Below, piece by piece: positions 18,491 to 27,839 of a DNA stretch of 64,000 nucleotides. This DNA comes from a bacterium (lineage in GTDB: Bacteria > KSB1 > UBA2214). The position numbers were made by a program, and so were the translations under genes. Numbering within the stretch: the stretch's first letter is position 1; every line of letters begins with the position of its first letter. The notes beneath the pieces are model-generated. The model was not told where the DNA came from and did not search any database. It saw only the letters and a program-made list of their open reading frames with translations. The DNA is taken from assembly GCA_029560815.1 (NCBI GenBank), contig JAKQKF010000482.1, forward strand, positions 29,200 through 93,199, given 5' to 3'.

Positions 18491-18862
18491 ATGAAACACT
18501 TTTTTGCCCTGCTGGCCATGATGACTTTTCTCTTTTTCCTGAGCCTCAGTGTCAACATCGCTCAGGACAAGTCCCTTCGGCTCAACCGGCTGGAGATGGA
18601 GAGCATGCTCACGCTTTTCGATCATACCATCGTCAAGGGCTCAGACATAGAAGGACTGGCTGACCTGTCGGCAAAACTGCGCGAGGGCGCGCGGCAGGTC
18701 GCTCTCTTTCAGGATTCATCCCGGACTGTCGTTCTCAATGTCACCGCCAGGGAGGCGAAGATTTGCCTGGGCATGATCGAGAATGCCACGATCCAGGGCC
18801 GTCAGGCCGAAATGGTCAGACGCATCCGGATCAAACTCCAGCACTACGCCTCCTCGGTCTGA
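18491..18862 (+). CDS. Small exported or membrane-anchored hypothetical protein
   Basis: 123 residues with an N-terminal hydrophobic stretch (KHFFALLAMMTFLFFLSLSV) that could be a signal peptide or anchor, then a soluble helical domain of about 95 residues. The start follows CAGGAGG. No family recognised. It lies between the hydrolase (185 non-coding bases without a clear signal) and a strong terminator, so it ends this transcription block. Confidence 0.65.
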   Translation: MKHFFALLAMMTFLFFLSLSVNIAQDKSLRLNRLEMESMLTLFDHTIVKGSDIEGLADLSAKLREGARQVALFQDSSRTVVLNVTAREAKICLGMIENATIQGRQAEMVRRIRIKLQHYASSV

Positions 18863-18894
18863 AGCGTTCAAGTTTAACTGTGTCTCCTCACAGG

Positions 18895-18937
18895 AACCGG
18901 CTTGTCACATCTACATCGTGACAGGCCGGTTTTTTTA
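18895..18937 (+). terminator. Intrinsic terminator
   Basis: Fourteen-base stem AACCGGCTTGTCAC / GTGACAGGCCGGTT (one G-T wobble), 9-base loop, then seven Ts. Confidence 0.92.
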
Positions 18938-18970
18938 TTACGAAATTTATTTCTTTTTATGATTTTTTGC

Positions 18971-18999
18971 TTGCTTTTTGACCGTAAAAGAGATAATAT
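18971..18999 (+). promoter_or_regulatory. Possible promoter of the AAA+/Fis-type gene
   Basis: TTGCTT (18971-18976), 17 bases, TAATAT (18994-18999). The leader would be about 130 bases. It is weaker than the other sites, and the AT-rich segment allows other readings. Confidence 0.35.
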
Positions 19000-19137
19000 T
19001 AAGAGGGATAGAGGTGTAATACTCTTGTGACAATCTCTCTCCACTCTGCCTTGCCTCCGACATCATCTGAACGGCTAACACACTGATTCTATTAGATATT
19101 GGCACCTTATGCATTGGCATATTAAGGGAAGCACCCT

Positions 19138-20097
19138 ATGAGCAAGCTCTGGGAGGAATATCTCGTCCAGGAGGATTTGATTGGTCATTCTCCGGCGATC
19201 TTTCAGATCCGCCGTTCCATTCCGATCCTCGCCAAGGGCGATCAACCCGTATTGATCACCGGCGAACCTGGCACCGAAAAGCTGCTGATTGCCAAACTTG
19301 TCATCGATAACAGCGCCCGCAAAAAAGCACCCGTTTTCATTACCGACGCCGCCAAACTCAACAAAACCTTCGATCAGGAGATCCAGTCCCTGCTCCAGCA
19401 GCAAGAACACTCCTCGGAAGAGGGACTGCGCGGCACGCTGATCGTCCAGAATCTGGAATACCTGGACCGCGAATCGCAGGCTCGCCTGATGAGCTTCGCT
19501 CAGGGAGGATACCTCCAGCTTCAGGCTCACGCCGAGCCCATCGCCGCCGAATTCCGCATTATCTCCACCGCTACCGGCAAACTGCAGGAATATGCCAAAG
19601 AGGGAATCTTTAACTCGGAACTCTATCTCACCCTCAGCGCCATGACCGTCAAACTGCCCTCCCTGCGGGAACGTAAACAGGATATTGTCGCCTTTTTTGA
19701 ATTCTATCTCGATTATTTCTGCCGAAAAATCGGCCGCACTGTGCCACCCATGCCCTTCGAGATCTTTCATCAGATCTTGAAATACTCCTGGCCGGGCAAC
19801 GTCAAGGAGATGGAGAACGCTGTCCGCAGCGTTGTGGTCTCCTCCCCGGAAGGCATGCTGCTGATGGAGGCCCTTCCCTTTGTCGACGAGGCAGAAAAGT
19901 TCCAGCGCGTTGAACTGCAGAGCCTCAACCGCGCTGTGGCGCAGCTCGAGAAGGAGATGATCGAACGCGCCCTGCGCCGGTTCGCCGGCAATCAGTCGCG
20001 CGCCGCTCAGGTGCTCCATCTTTCCGAGCCCAATTTGCGCTTCAAGATGAAAAAGCTCGGCATCCGTAAGGAAGAGTTCATCATGGGCAACGAATAA
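19138..20097 (+). CDS. Degenerate sigma-54 activator-like protein (AAA+ remnant with Fis-type HTH)
   Basis: 319 residues, aligned by eye with the central and C-terminal domains of bacterial enhancer-binding proteins: LIGHSPAIFQIRRSI, LPSLRERKQDI, YSWPGNVKEMENAVR and a Fis-type HTH (RFAGNQSRAAQVLHLSEPNLRFKMKKLGI). The catalytic parts are broken. Walker A reads GEPGTEKL, where GxxGxGK is expected. Walker B reads GTLIVQNLEYL, with both acidic residues replaced. The GAFTGA sigma-54 loop is missing. The arginine-finger strand is FNSELYLTL, without its arginines. It therefore probably binds DNA but cannot act as a sigma-54 ATPase. No receiver or sensor domain precedes it. Confidence 0.8.
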   Translation: MSKLWEEYLVQEDLIGHSPAIFQIRRSIPILAKGDQPVLITGEPGTEKLLIAKLVIDNSARKKAPVFITDAAKLNKTFDQEIQSLLQQQEHSSEEGLRGTLIVQNLEYLDRESQARLMSFAQGGYLQLQAHAEPIAAEFRIISTATGKLQEYAKEGIFNSELYLTLSAMTVKLPSLRERKQDIVAFFEFYLDYFCRKIGRTVPPMPFEIFHQILKYSWPGNVKEMENAVRSVVVSSPEGMLLMEALPFVDEAEKFQRVELQSLNRAVAQLEKEMIERALRRFAGNQSRAAQVLHLSEPNLRFKMKKLGIRKEEFIMGNE

Positions 20098-20150
20098 AAG
20101 GGCGCACAGCTCCTTAGCCGGCGATGCTCCACAAAACTTGTACCAGCTTT

Positions 20151-20190
20151 CGGCCCCAGCCGCCACCACGGCCGGGGCCGTTCCATTTTT
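20151..20190 (+). terminator. Possible terminator after the Fis-type gene
   Basis: CGGCCCC (20151-20157) pairs with GGGGCCG (20174-20180), followed by TTCCATTTTT. The loop is long (16 bases) and the T run is interrupted. The rest of the gap to 20282 is pyrimidine-rich. Confidence 0.5.
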
Positions 20191-20282
20191 GCACCCCCGC
20201 GACTTTCTTCTTTCTTCTTTGCCCTTTTTTTTCTATCTTTGAGCTGTCAATTCCTATGCCATTTTCCCAGCAGGAGTCCGTC

Positions 20283-22415
20283 ATGCGTCTGACCAAAATC
20301 CCCCTTTTACTGATCCTCCTCGCCTCACTCGGCCTCGCCGAGGAGGGCATGTTCCCCATGAGTGAACTGAACAGACTCGACCTGCGCCAGGCCGGCTTTG
20401 AACTTTCCGCCGGGTCCATTTTCAATCCCGACAGCCTCAGCCTCACCGGCGCTATCATCAATATCGGCGGCTGCACCGGCTCCTTTATTTCGCCGCAGGG
20501 GCTTATTCTCACCAATCATCACTGCGCCTTCTCCGCTATCCAGCGCGCCAGCAGCGCCGAGCACGACTATCTCCACGATGGCTTTTATGCCGCCACCCAT
20601 GCCACAGAGTTCCCCGCCCGGGGCTTTACCGTGCGCATTACTGAAGACTATGTGGATGTCTCGCGGCAGCTCCTCGATGCGGTGGCCGCAGCCGGCGATT
20701 TCGCCGCCAGAGCCAAAGCCAAGGAACAGAAGAGCAAGGAATTGATCGCTGCTGCAGAAAAGGAAAATCCCGGCAAGCGCGTCGAACTCGCTGAGATGTT
20801 CCCCGGCAAAAGCTATGTGCTCTTTATCTACACCTATCTTACTGATGTCCGCCTGGTTTATGCCCCACCCCACGGCATCGGCAACTTTGGCGGTGAAGAA
20901 GATAACTGGGTCTGGCCGCGCCACACCGGCGATTTCTCTCTCATGCGCGCTTATGTGGCCCCCGACGGCAGTCCCGCGGAATACGCCCCGGAAAATGTCC
21001 CATACTCCCCGCGCATCTACCTGCCGATTGCCGCCAAAGGCGCCCGCGAGGGCGACCTCGCCTTCATTCTCGGCTATCCCGGGCGGACCTATCGGCATAC
21101 AACCTCGCACTATCTTGAGTATGAAAGCGGGCTGCGCATGCCCTGGATCGTCGAATGGTACGGCCACCAGATCGAAACCATGGAGGAGATGAGCAAAGCA
21201 GATCGCGCTGTCGCCCTCAAACTCGCCTCGCCGATCAAGGGCCTGGCCAATACCTGGAAAAATTACCAGGGCAAACTGCTCGGCGTCGAACGCCTCAACC
21301 TCGTGGAGCGCAAACGGCATGAGGAGGTCCGGCTGGCGGAATTTATCGCCGCCGATACGGCACGCCAGAGCCGCTACAGCACAGTGCTGCCGGAGATCGC
21401 CGCCTACTATGCGGATATCTCCAGCCGTTTCGAATCCGAGAAGCTCATGGATGCCCTGCTGAGAAGCTCCGCGCTGCTCTCGACCGCCTATACCCTCTAT
21501 CAATCTTCCGTCGAGATGGCCAAGCCCGATCTTGAGCGCGACAGTCCCTTTATGGAGCGCAATCTGACCCGCACCAGAGAACGGCTGCCGCTCTCCCTCG
21601 CCGATTTTTATCTCCCGCGGGAACGCCTCTTCCTTGGTGAACTCATCGAGAAAATGCAGGCCCTTCCCGCCGGTCAGCAGCCCGCGGCCATCGCACGGCT
21701 GCCCAAAGGCAGGAAACTGGGCAAATTCCTCGATGAGGCTTTTGCCAGCAGCCGGCTCAAGGAGGCTGCCTGGGCGCTACAGCTCTTCGGCAAGCCTTCC
21801 GCAGAACTGCTCAAGACCGGAGACCCCTTCATTAAACTGGCGGCCGGTCTCTATCCCGATTTTCAGATTCAGCGTGAGGCCCGGCGCGCCGGCAGCGCCA
21901 GGCTGGAACAGCTGATGGCGGATTACGTGGATATCAAACAGGCGGCTGACGGCCACGACTTTATCCCCGACGCCAACGGCACCCTCCGTTTTACCTACGG
22001 CCATATCCGCGGTTATGCCCCGCGCGACGCTGTCTACTATGCCCCCTTCACCACCCTTGACGGCATTATCGAGAAGAACAGGGGGGAGGAGCCCTTCGAT
22101 GCTCCCCGGGCCCTGCTTGAAGCCTGCGCCAGAAGCGTCGCCGGTCCCTATATCAACCCTGATCTGGGACAGGTGCCGGTGAACATTCTCTATGATATGG
22201 ATACCACCGGCGGCAACTCCGGCAGCCCCGTCCTCAATGGGCGCGGTGAGCTGATCGGCCTCAATTTTGATCGCGCCTTTGAAGCCACCATCAACGATTA
22301 TGCCTGGAGCAGCTCCTACAGCCGCTCGATCGGCGTCGATGTGCGCTACATACTCTGGGTTCTCGAACAGGTCTCGCGCGCCCATACACTACTGCAGGAA
22401 CTCGGCCTGCAGTAG
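20283..22415 (+). CDS. S46 family dipeptidyl-peptidase, DPP11-like
   Basis: 710 residues with a signal peptide (MRLTKIPLLLILLASLGLA). This is the chymotrypsin-fold S46 family that removes dipeptides from oligopeptide N-termini in the periplasm. The catalytic His is in ILTNHHCAF (about 80) and the catalytic Ser in TGGNSGSPVLNGRGE (about 650). The residue 18 positions after that Ser is Arg (GLNFDR). In the characterised Porphyromonas enzymes Arg here marks DPP11 (Asp/Glu at P1) and Gly marks DPP7, so acidic specificity is inferred. ATG 20283 is preferred over the longer frame from 20124 because AGGAG precedes it and the signal peptide starts there. The family is typical of FCB-type bacteria. 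Confidence 0.92.
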   Translation: MRLTKIPLLLILLASLGLAEEGMFPMSELNRLDLRQAGFELSAGSIFNPDSLSLTGAIINIGGCTGSFISPQGLILTNHHCAFSAIQRASSAEHDYLHDGFYAATHATEFPARGFTVRITEDYVDVSRQLLDAVAAAGDFAARAKAKEQKSKELIAAAEKENPGKRVELAEMFPGKSYVLFIYTYLTDVRLVYAPPHGIGNFGGEEDNWVWPRHTGDFSLMRAYVAPDGSPAEYAPENVPYSPRIYLPIAAKGAREGDLAFILGYPGRTYRHTTSHYLEYESGLRMPWIVEWYGHQIETMEEMSKADRAVALKLASPIKGLANTWKNYQGKLLGVERLNLVERKRHEEVRLAEFIAADTARQSRYSTVLPEIAAYYADISSRFESEKLMDALLRSSALLSTAYTLYQSSVEMAKPDLERDSPFMERNLTRTRERLPLSLADFYLPRERLFLGELIEKMQALPAGQQPAAIARLPKGRKLGKFLDEAFASSRLKEAAWALQLFGKPSAELLKTGDPFIKLAAGLYPDFQIQREARRAGSARLEQLMADYVDIKQAADGHDFIPDANGTLRFTYGHIRGYAPRDAVYYAPFTTLDGIIEKNRGEEPFDAPRALLEACARSVAGPYINPDLGQVPVNILYDMDTTGGNSGSPVLNGRGELIGLNFDRAFEATINDYAWSSSYSRSIGVDVRYILWVLEQVSRAHTLLQELGLQ

Positions 22416-22442
22416 ACCTTCAGGACTCAACCATTGGAGAAA

Positions 22443-23615
22443 ATGATGACAAGAACCATTGCCGCTGTTTTCGCACTGCTGGCCCTCTTTGCCTTCGCCT
22501 GCCAGAAGGAGGCTTATGTCGATCTGGATAAAAAGGCGGTGGAAGTGGACAGTCTGATCATCAAGGCGCGCGCGGCAGGCTTGCGCAACATGGACAGCCT
22601 GCGGACCGCGCGCCGGGAAAAGGCTCTCTCCTACATCAGCGGGGTGAATCCTGTCAAGGTTGGCGGGGAGAACTATCACGCCGCCGCCCGCCTCTTCTTT
22701 GCCGCCGGCAAGAGCGATTCGGCGCTGATCCTGCTGGAAAAATACGCTCCGGCCGGCGCTGAAAAGGAGCCCCTCGCCATGCTCTTCAACCTCTACGTGC
22801 AGAAGGGCGAGGTTGCCAGGGCGGAACAACTCTTCAATAACAAACTCAAACTCCTCGTGGGCGACGAAGCCGGTGACTATTATCTCAATCTTCTCTACGG
22901 CTATCAGGAACAAAATCAACTGGATAAAGCTATAGCTGCGGCCGATGCCGGTATTGCCGCTCTGCCCGCGAATGCCCGCGGCAGCCTGATCATCGAAAAA
23001 GCCGACCTGCTCTTCCAGAAGGGCGATAAAACCGCCGCTCTCGGTCTGCTTGAGGAGCTGAAAAAGAACGGCGATACAGAAGCGCGGCTGCAGCGCGCCA
23101 TCACAGCCAAATCCAGCCTTTTCAACCTCATCAATGCCCCTGCTGCCGAGTGGCGGGCGGGTAAATGGATCGATTCGCAACCCCTGAACCTGAAGGGGCT
23201 GCGGGGCAAAGTGGTCCTGCTCGACTTTTGGGCTCCCTGGTGCGGCCCATGCCGGGCGATGTTCCCCCATCTCAAAAAGCTCTACGGGGAGTACCATGAA
23301 AAGGGGCTGGTCATCATCGGCTTGACCCGCTACTATGGCCGCTTTAACCAGCTCGGACAAAACCTGACCGGAATCGCTCCCGCCGATGAATTCGAATGGA
23401 TTGTCAAATTCAAGCAGCACCACCAGATCCCTTTTCCCTATGCCGTCGCAGAGGGGGAGGAGGCCGCAGCCAATGAAACCTCCTATGGAGTCTACGGCAT
23501 CCCCCATATGGTGCTGATCGACAAAAAAGGTATTGTGCGCGAATATGCCATCGGCTCCGGTCCCGCCTCGGAGGAGAAACTGGACCGGGCCGTCGCTCAG
23601 TTGATCGCAGAATAG
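22443..23615 (+). CDS. TPR-like lipoprotein with TlpA/thioredoxin domain
   Basis: About 390 residues. A lipoprotein signal ends at Cys in LFAFAC (about 18-20). The middle (about 30-220) is helical and TPR-like (KGEVARAEQLF, LDKAIAAADAGIAALP). The C-terminal thioredoxin fold (about 230-390) has the redox motif WCGPC in FWAPWCGPCRAMFPHL and the cis-proline region YGVYGIPHMVLID. It is therefore a periplasmic, membrane-anchored thiol oxidoreductase of the TlpA/ResA type. The start may be ATG 22443 or 22446 after GGAGA. It is 27 bases from the S46 peptidase gene and 24 bases from the next gene, suggesting one operon. Confidence 0.85.
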   Translation: MMTRTIAAVFALLALFAFACQKEAYVDLDKKAVEVDSLIIKARAAGLRNMDSLRTARREKALSYISGVNPVKVGGENYHAAARLFFAAGKSDSALILLEKYAPAGAEKEPLAMLFNLYVQKGEVARAEQLFNNKLKLLVGDEAGDYYLNLLYGYQEQNQLDKAIAAADAGIAALPANARGSLIIEKADLLFQKGDKTAALGLLEELKKNGDTEARLQRAITAKSSLFNLINAPAAEWRAGKWIDSQPLNLKGLRGKVVLLDFWAPWCGPCRAMFPHLKKLYGEYHEKGLVIIGLTRYYGRFNQLGQNLTGIAPADEFEWIVKFKQHHQIPFPYAVAEGEEAAANETSYGVYGIPHMVLIDKKGIVREYAIGSGPASEEKLDRAVAQLIAE

Positions 23616-23639
23616 AACATCGCCCGGAAGGGAATTGGT

Positions 23640-24389
23640 GTGACTGAACAATTTTTCCTCGCCGACCGGCCGCTCCTCCTCGCTCACCGCGGAGCTTCAG
23701 GACATGCTCCCGAACTCACCCTGGCGGCCTTCAGGCGGGCGATTGAGCTCGGAGCGGACGGCAGCGAGCTGGATGTGCAGCTCTCACTGGACGACGAACT
23801 CGTCGTCATTCATGACGATACCCTGCAGCGCACGACCAACGGCAGCGGCCGTGTTGATCAGTTCCTCTGGCGCGATCTGCAAAAACTGGAAGCCGGCCGC
23901 TGGTTCAACCCCGCCTTTCCGGGTGAGCGCATCCCCGTTTTGGCGGATATACTGCAGCTTGGCCCTCCCGGCTGGCGCCTTAATATCGAACTCAAAACAG
24001 TCCGCGAACCGGTGCGGCTGGCGGAAAAGGCCGCCGCTCTCCTCGAAAGGGTGGAGGATCCGGGGCGGCTCATCTGCACCTCCTTCGACCCCCGGAATCT
24101 GCTCAGCCTCGCTCCGCTCCTGCCCGGCATCAGGATGGGATTGATCTTCGCCAGCACCTGGCCGCCCGATGAACTGCTTTTCCGGTGGCCCGTCTGGAGT
24201 GTCGAACAGAGCCTGCTCTCCGGCGAATGGATCGATGTCGCCCATGCGCGGGGAATCCGGGTCTGCGCCTGGACTGTCAACCGGGTGGAAGAGATCGAGC
24301 GCATGATCGAGCTGAACGTGGACTCAATCATAACCAACTATCCGGATCGTTTTCAACTGGCCATGGCGAATTTATCGCACACACGATAA
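23640..24389 (+). CDS. Glycerophosphodiester phosphodiesterase
   Basis: 249 residues, typical of cytoplasmic GDPD. TIM barrel with the catalytic His pair (LLAHRGASGHAPE and VVIHDDTLQRTTNGSG) and the metal-site Glu-X-Asp in ELDVQLS. The stretch AGRWFNPAF is also characteristic. It hydrolyses glycerophosphodiesters from phospholipid turnover to glycerol 3-phosphate and an alcohol. There is no signal peptide. The start is GTG at 23640 after GGAAGGGAATTG. Last gene before the tRNA pair. Confidence 0.93.
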   Translation: MTEQFFLADRPLLLAHRGASGHAPELTLAAFRRAIELGADGSELDVQLSLDDELVVIHDDTLQRTTNGSGRVDQFLWRDLQKLEAGRWFNPAFPGERIPVLADILQLGPPGWRLNIELKTVREPVRLAEKAAALLERVEDPGRLICTSFDPRNLLSLAPLLPGIRMGLIFASTWPPDELLFRWPVWSVEQSLLSGEWIDVAHARGIRVCAWTVNRVEEIERMIELNVDSIITNYPDRFQLAMANLSHTR

Positions 24390-24396
24390 AAATCAC

Positions 24397-24425
24397 TTGA
24401 TTTGAAATAAATAAATTCATAAATT
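24397..24425 (+). promoter_or_regulatory. Predicted promoter of the tRNA pair
   Basis: TTGATT (24397-24402), 17 bases, TAAATT (24420-24425). The first tRNA base is 25 bases further on, a good distance for a short 5' leader. Confidence 0.65.
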
Positions 24426-24450
24426 AACACTCTTGAGTAAAAATCGCCAC

Positions 24451-24525
24451 GGTGGGTGTAGCTCAGTTGGATAGAGCACCAGGTTGTGGCCCTGGTGGCC
24501 GCGGGTTCAAGTCCCGTCACTCACC
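24451..24525 (+). tRNA. tRNA-His (GTG)
   Basis: Full cloverleaf. The acceptor stem GTGGGTG/CACTCAC (one G-T pair) is preceded by G-1 facing a C discriminator, the hallmark of tRNA-His. Anticodon stem CCAGG/CCTGG holds loop TTGTGGC with anticodon GTG; the T loop is TTCAAGT. CCA is not encoded. As a GUN tRNA it is a substrate of the tgt product. Confidence 0.97.
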
Positions 24526-24549
24526 CTCCACCTATTGACCTGTTATTTT

Positions 24550-24621
24550 GTCCCCATCGTCTAGGGGTCAGGACTCGGGATTTTCGATCCCGTAACAGGG
24601 GTTCGAATCCCCTTGGGGACA
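24550..24621 (+). tRNA. tRNA-Glu (TTC)
   Basis: Acceptor stem GTCCCCA/TGGGGAC, anticodon stem CGGGA/TCCCG with loop TTTTCGA (anticodon TTC), T loop TTCGAAT. CCA is not encoded. It lies 24 bases after tRNA-His and is probably co-transcribed with it. Confidence 0.97.
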
Positions 24622-24628
24622 CTGATCC

Positions 24629-24657
24629 GGGCGGCAACTTATTGCCGCCCTTTTTTT
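24629..24657 (+). terminator. Intrinsic terminator of the tRNA pair
   Basis: Perfect 9-base stem GGGCGGCAA/TTGCCGCCC with a 4-base loop and seven Ts. Confidence 0.95.
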
Positions 24658-24705
24658 ATGTGGACGGCGAAAAATGAATCGCGCTCATTTTGCCATACTA
24701 TTCAG

Positions 24706-24734
24706 TTGCGAATCAGCCGCTTTTTTTGTATGTT
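24706..24734 (+). promoter_or_regulatory. Predicted promoter of the glycosyltransferase-accA genes
   Basis: TTGCGA (24706-24711), 17 bases, TATGTT (24729-24734) continuing TG, so the -10 reads TATGTTTG, a full match to the Bacteroidetes TAnnTTTG element. The leader to ATG 24775 is about 34 bases. Confidence 0.55.
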
Positions 24735-24774
24735 TGTTAATAATCATTTTCCGCATGCGACCTATGGCCAGTGC

Positions 24775-26874
24775 ATGACTCTGAGCATCATAATCGTCAG
24801 CTATAATGTGCGCGAATTCCTCGAGCAGGCGCTCATCTCCATCGAACGCGCCGTTGCAGGAATCGACCATGAGCTTTTCGTCGTCGACAACAACTCCATG
24901 GATGGCAGCGCCGAGTTCGTCCGCCGCCGCTTCCCCGGCGTTCACCTCATCGCCAGCGCCGAAAACCTCGGCTTCGCCGGCGGCAACAACCTGGCGCTGG
25001 AAAAGGCGACCGGACGCTATATCTGCCTGATCAATCCAGATACCATTGTTCAGGAAGATACCTTCTCAACCCTGATCGGCTTTTTAAACGGGCATCCCGA
25101 GGCCGGGGCGGTCGGCTGCAAGATTCTCAACCCTGACGGCACGCTGCAGCTGGCCTGCCGCAGAAGCTTCCCCACGCCCTGGGTCGCCTTTGCCAAAATC
25201 ATCGGGCTGGCCGCCCTCTTTCCGAAGAGCCCGCTCTTCGGACGATACAACCTCACCTTCCTGGACGAGGACATGACCAGCGAGGTGGAGGCGATCTCCG
25301 GCTCTTTCATGCTCCTGCGCCGCGAGGCGGTCCATCAGGTCGGTTATCTCGACGACTCTTTCTTCATGTACGGAGAGGATCTCGATTACTGCTTCCGCAT
25401 CCTGTCGGCGGGCTGGAAGATCTACTATGTGCCCGATACTCGGATCATTCATTTCAAGGGCGAGAGCTCAAAACGCAGCCCTTTTGAACAGCGCCGCCTC
25501 TTCTACGAGGCCATGCGCCTCTTTGTCAACAAGCACTTTCGAAAAAACAGCGCCTGGATCCCCTCCTGGACCCTGATCGTGGCGATTCGCCTGCGCGCCC
25601 TGGCTGCCCTGCTCTCCGCCGCGCTGCGCAGCGCGGTCTGGCCGCTGCTGGATCTGATGCTGATGACTCTCGCGCTGGCGGCAGCGGTCTATCTGCGCTT
25701 TTCACCCCGCTTCCCCTGGGACGCCTTTCTCATTGTGCACCTTGTCTACAGCACGATCTGGCTGGCGGCCCTCTTTATGCAGGGGGTCTATACTTCCTGG
25801 CGGCTCTCGGTGGCCAGGACCACCGTGGCTGTGCTGATCGGGCTGGTGATCAACAGCGCCATCACCTTCTTCTTCAAGCAGATCGGTTTCTCCCGCCTCG
25901 TCGTCCTTTACGCCGGGGCGCTCAATCTGCTGCTGCTCCCCGGCTGGCGCATGCTGCTCAAGCTCGCCGCCCAGATGCAGGGGCGCTTCTTCTCCCGCAG
26001 ACTCGGCCAGCTGGTGCTGCGCCGCACAGCCATACTGGTCGGAGATCGCGCCAGCAGCGAGGCCCTGGTCTCGCGTCTGCGGCGCCGGCTCGATGCCGCC
26101 TACGAGGTCCGTGCTGTGGTCCTGCCGCAGCCCGAGGAGGAGATCACTGCGATCGAGGGGATTCCCGTCTATGGAGGGCTTGCCCACATCCATGATCTTC
26201 TCCGCAGGGAGAGGGTCCAGGAGGTCATCTTCGCCACCGACCGCCTGCCCTATCAGGAGATGCTGGCCATCATCTCGGCCTCGACGCATGAGCAGGTGAG
26301 CTTTAAGCTCGTGCCGAGCAGTATGGATGTCATCATCGGCAAGGCTTCGATCGAGTACATCGAGGATGTGCCGCTGATGGAGATCAACTACAAGCTGCAA
26401 AGCCCCATCTATCGCGTCCTCAAGCGCATCCTCGACTTTACGCTGGCTTCGCTCATTCTGTTTCTGGCCTGGCCGGTATGGCTGTGGCAGCGCTGGGTGC
26501 GCGGCCGGCGACGCAGGCCGGTGACCTATGCGGGGGTGCAGCGGCAGAACTTTTCAGTGCAGGAGTGGGAAAGCACTGGCGAGGGGGGAGAGTGGTGGCG
26601 GCTCCTGCCGAGAATAGCGGCCATCTGGCGCGGACGGATGAGTTTCGTCGGCCCCAGCCCGGAGAGCAGTCCGGCCCGTTCGAGCCTGGCCTGGTCCCTG
26701 AAACCGGGGTTGACTAGTATGGAAGAGGCTGATCACGCACCCGCTCTCTCCGAAGAGGAGCGGGAACGTCTGCGGCTCTTTTACATGAAAAATTATTCGC
26801 CATTTCTGGATGCAGAGATCCTGATCAAGAGTGTGATCGCTCGCATGCAGAATGTGGAGCGGAGCGAATCATGA
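24775..26874 (+). CDS. Fusion of GT2 glycosyltransferase and degenerate polyprenyl-phosphate sugar transferase
   Basis: 699 residues. Residues 1-270 are a family 2 glycosyltransferase of the rhamnosyltransferase type: [38 protein letters not shown] and [13 protein letters not shown]. Four to five membrane helices follow (about 285-400), then a Rossmann-like CoA-binding-3 domain (about 420-530, [17 protein letters not shown]). The last part (about 535-699) resembles WbaP/PglC-type phosphoglycosyl transferases, with [16 protein letters not shown] and MSFVGPSPE. It lacks the usual KFRTM and DELPQ motifs, so this part may be inactive. It probably acts at the inner membrane in surface polysaccharide synthesis. 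The start after the promoter is preferred over longer frames that run into the tRNA. It overlaps accA by 4 bases. Confidence 0.8.
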   Translation: MTLSIIIVSYNVREFLEQALISIERAVAGIDHELFVVDNNSMDGSAEFVRRRFPGVHLIASAENLGFAGGNNLALEKATGRYICLINPDTIVQEDTFSTLIGFLNGHPEAGAVGCKILNPDGTLQLACRRSFPTPWVAFAKIIGLAALFPKSPLFGRYNLTFLDEDMTSEVEAISGSFMLLRREAVHQVGYLDDSFFMYGEDLDYCFRILSAGWKIYYVPDTRIIHFKGESSKRSPFEQRRLFYEAMRLFVNKHFRKNSAWIPSWTLIVAIRLRALAALLSAALRSAVWPLLDLMLMTLALAAAVYLRFSPRFPWDAFLIVHLVYSTIWLAALFMQGVYTSWRLSVARTTVAVLIGLVINSAITFFFKQIGFSRLVVLYAGALNLLLLPGWRMLLKLAAQMQGRFFSRRLGQLVLRRTAILVGDRASSEALVSRLRRRLDAAYEVRAVVLPQPEEEITAIEGIPVYGGLAHIHDLLRRERVQEVIFATDRLPYQEMLAIISASTHEQVSFKLVPSSMDVIIGKASIEYIEDVPLMEINYKLQSPIYRVLKRILDFTLASLILFLAWPVWLWQRWVRGRRRRPVTYAGVQRQNFSVQEWESTGEGGEWWRLLPRIAAIWRGRMSFVGPSPESSPARSSLAWSLKPGLTSMEEADHAPALSEEERERLRLFYMKNYSPFLDAEILIKSVIARMQNVERSES

Positions 26875-27827
26875 ACAATTTTGTCCCTGAATTCGAAAAA
26901 CCTATTGTCGAGATCGAACGGCGCATCGCCGAGCTGCGTGAATACTCCAGCAGCAAGGATCTCGCCTTCAGCCGTGAGATCGAACGGCTGGAGGCAAAAG
27001 CGCGCCAGCTCCGCCAGGAGGTCTACAGCAGCCTGACGCGCTGGCAGCGCGTGCAGCTCGCCCGCCATCCCAACCGGCCCTATACCCTCGACTATATCCG
27101 GCTTATGATGACCGATTTTATCGAGCTTCACGGCGACCGCCTCTTTGCCGACGATCCCGCCATCGTCGCGGGCATTGGCACCCTGGGAACCATCCGCATC
27201 ACCCTCATCGGCCACCAGAAGGCGAGGGAGACCCGGGAGAAGATCCGCCGCAATTTCGGCATGCCCAATCCGGAAGGCTACCGCAAAGCCCTCCGTCTGA
27301 TGAAAATGGCCGCTCGTTTTTCACGGCCGGTGGTCTGCCTGATCGATACTCCCGGCGCCTACCCTGGGCTGGGTGCCGAAGAACGCGGCCAGGCGGAAGC
27401 GATCGCGCGCAATCTCTTCGAGATGGCCCGCCTGCCAGTCCCGATCGTGGTGGTCATCATCGGGGACGGAGCCAGCGGCGGAGCCCTGGGTATCGGAGTG
27501 GGGGACCGGATTCTCATGCTCGAGAACAGCTGGTATTCGGTCATCTCGCCGGAAGGATGCGCTGCCATTCTTTACCGCGACAGCGCCAACGCCCACATCG
27601 CTGCAGAATCGATGAAGGTGGCACCGGAAGACCTCCTCAAACTGGGCATCATCGACCGCATCCTCAGGGAACCCGAGGGCGGGGCGCATAACGATCACGC
27701 CGGGACCGCCGGCATCCTCAAGGAGGCCCTGCTCGGTGAACTGGAAGAACTTGCCGCACTCCCGCGCGAGGAACTGGTGCGGCGCCGCATCGAAAAATTC
27801 GCCCGCATGGGCGTCTGGAACGAATAA
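26871..27827 (+). CDS. accA: Acetyl-CoA carboxylase carboxyltransferase subunit alpha
   Basis: 318 residues, standard length. An N-terminal helical region ([16 protein letters not shown]) is followed by a crotonase-fold domain with [70 protein letters not shown] and the oxyanion-forming [15 protein letters not shown]. With AccD it transfers carboxyl from biotin to acetyl-CoA, making malonyl-CoA for fatty acids. The ATGA overlap with the upstream glycosyltransferase gene is unusual company for accA but fits an envelope-synthesis operon. Confidence 0.97.
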   Translation: MNNFVPEFEKPIVEIERRIAELREYSSSKDLAFSREIERLEAKARQLRQEVYSSLTRWQRVQLARHPNRPYTLDYIRLMMTDFIELHGDRLFADDPAIVAGIGTLGTIRITLIGHQKARETREKIRRNFGMPNPEGYRKALRLMKMAARFSRPVVCLIDTPGAYPGLGAEERGQAEAIARNLFEMARLPVPIVVVIIGDGASGGALGIGVGDRILMLENSWYSVISPEGCAAILYRDSANAHIAAESMKVAPEDLLKLGIIDRILREPEGGAHNDHAGTAGILKEALLGELEELAALPREELVRRRIEKFARMGVWNE

Positions 27828-27839
27828 AAGGAGGTAATT

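Noticed and set aside
24613..24774. Earlier start for the glycosyltransferase fusion inside tRNA-Glu
   Set aside because: It would translate the tRNA end, a terminator and the promoter; the GT2 fold starts at 24775.
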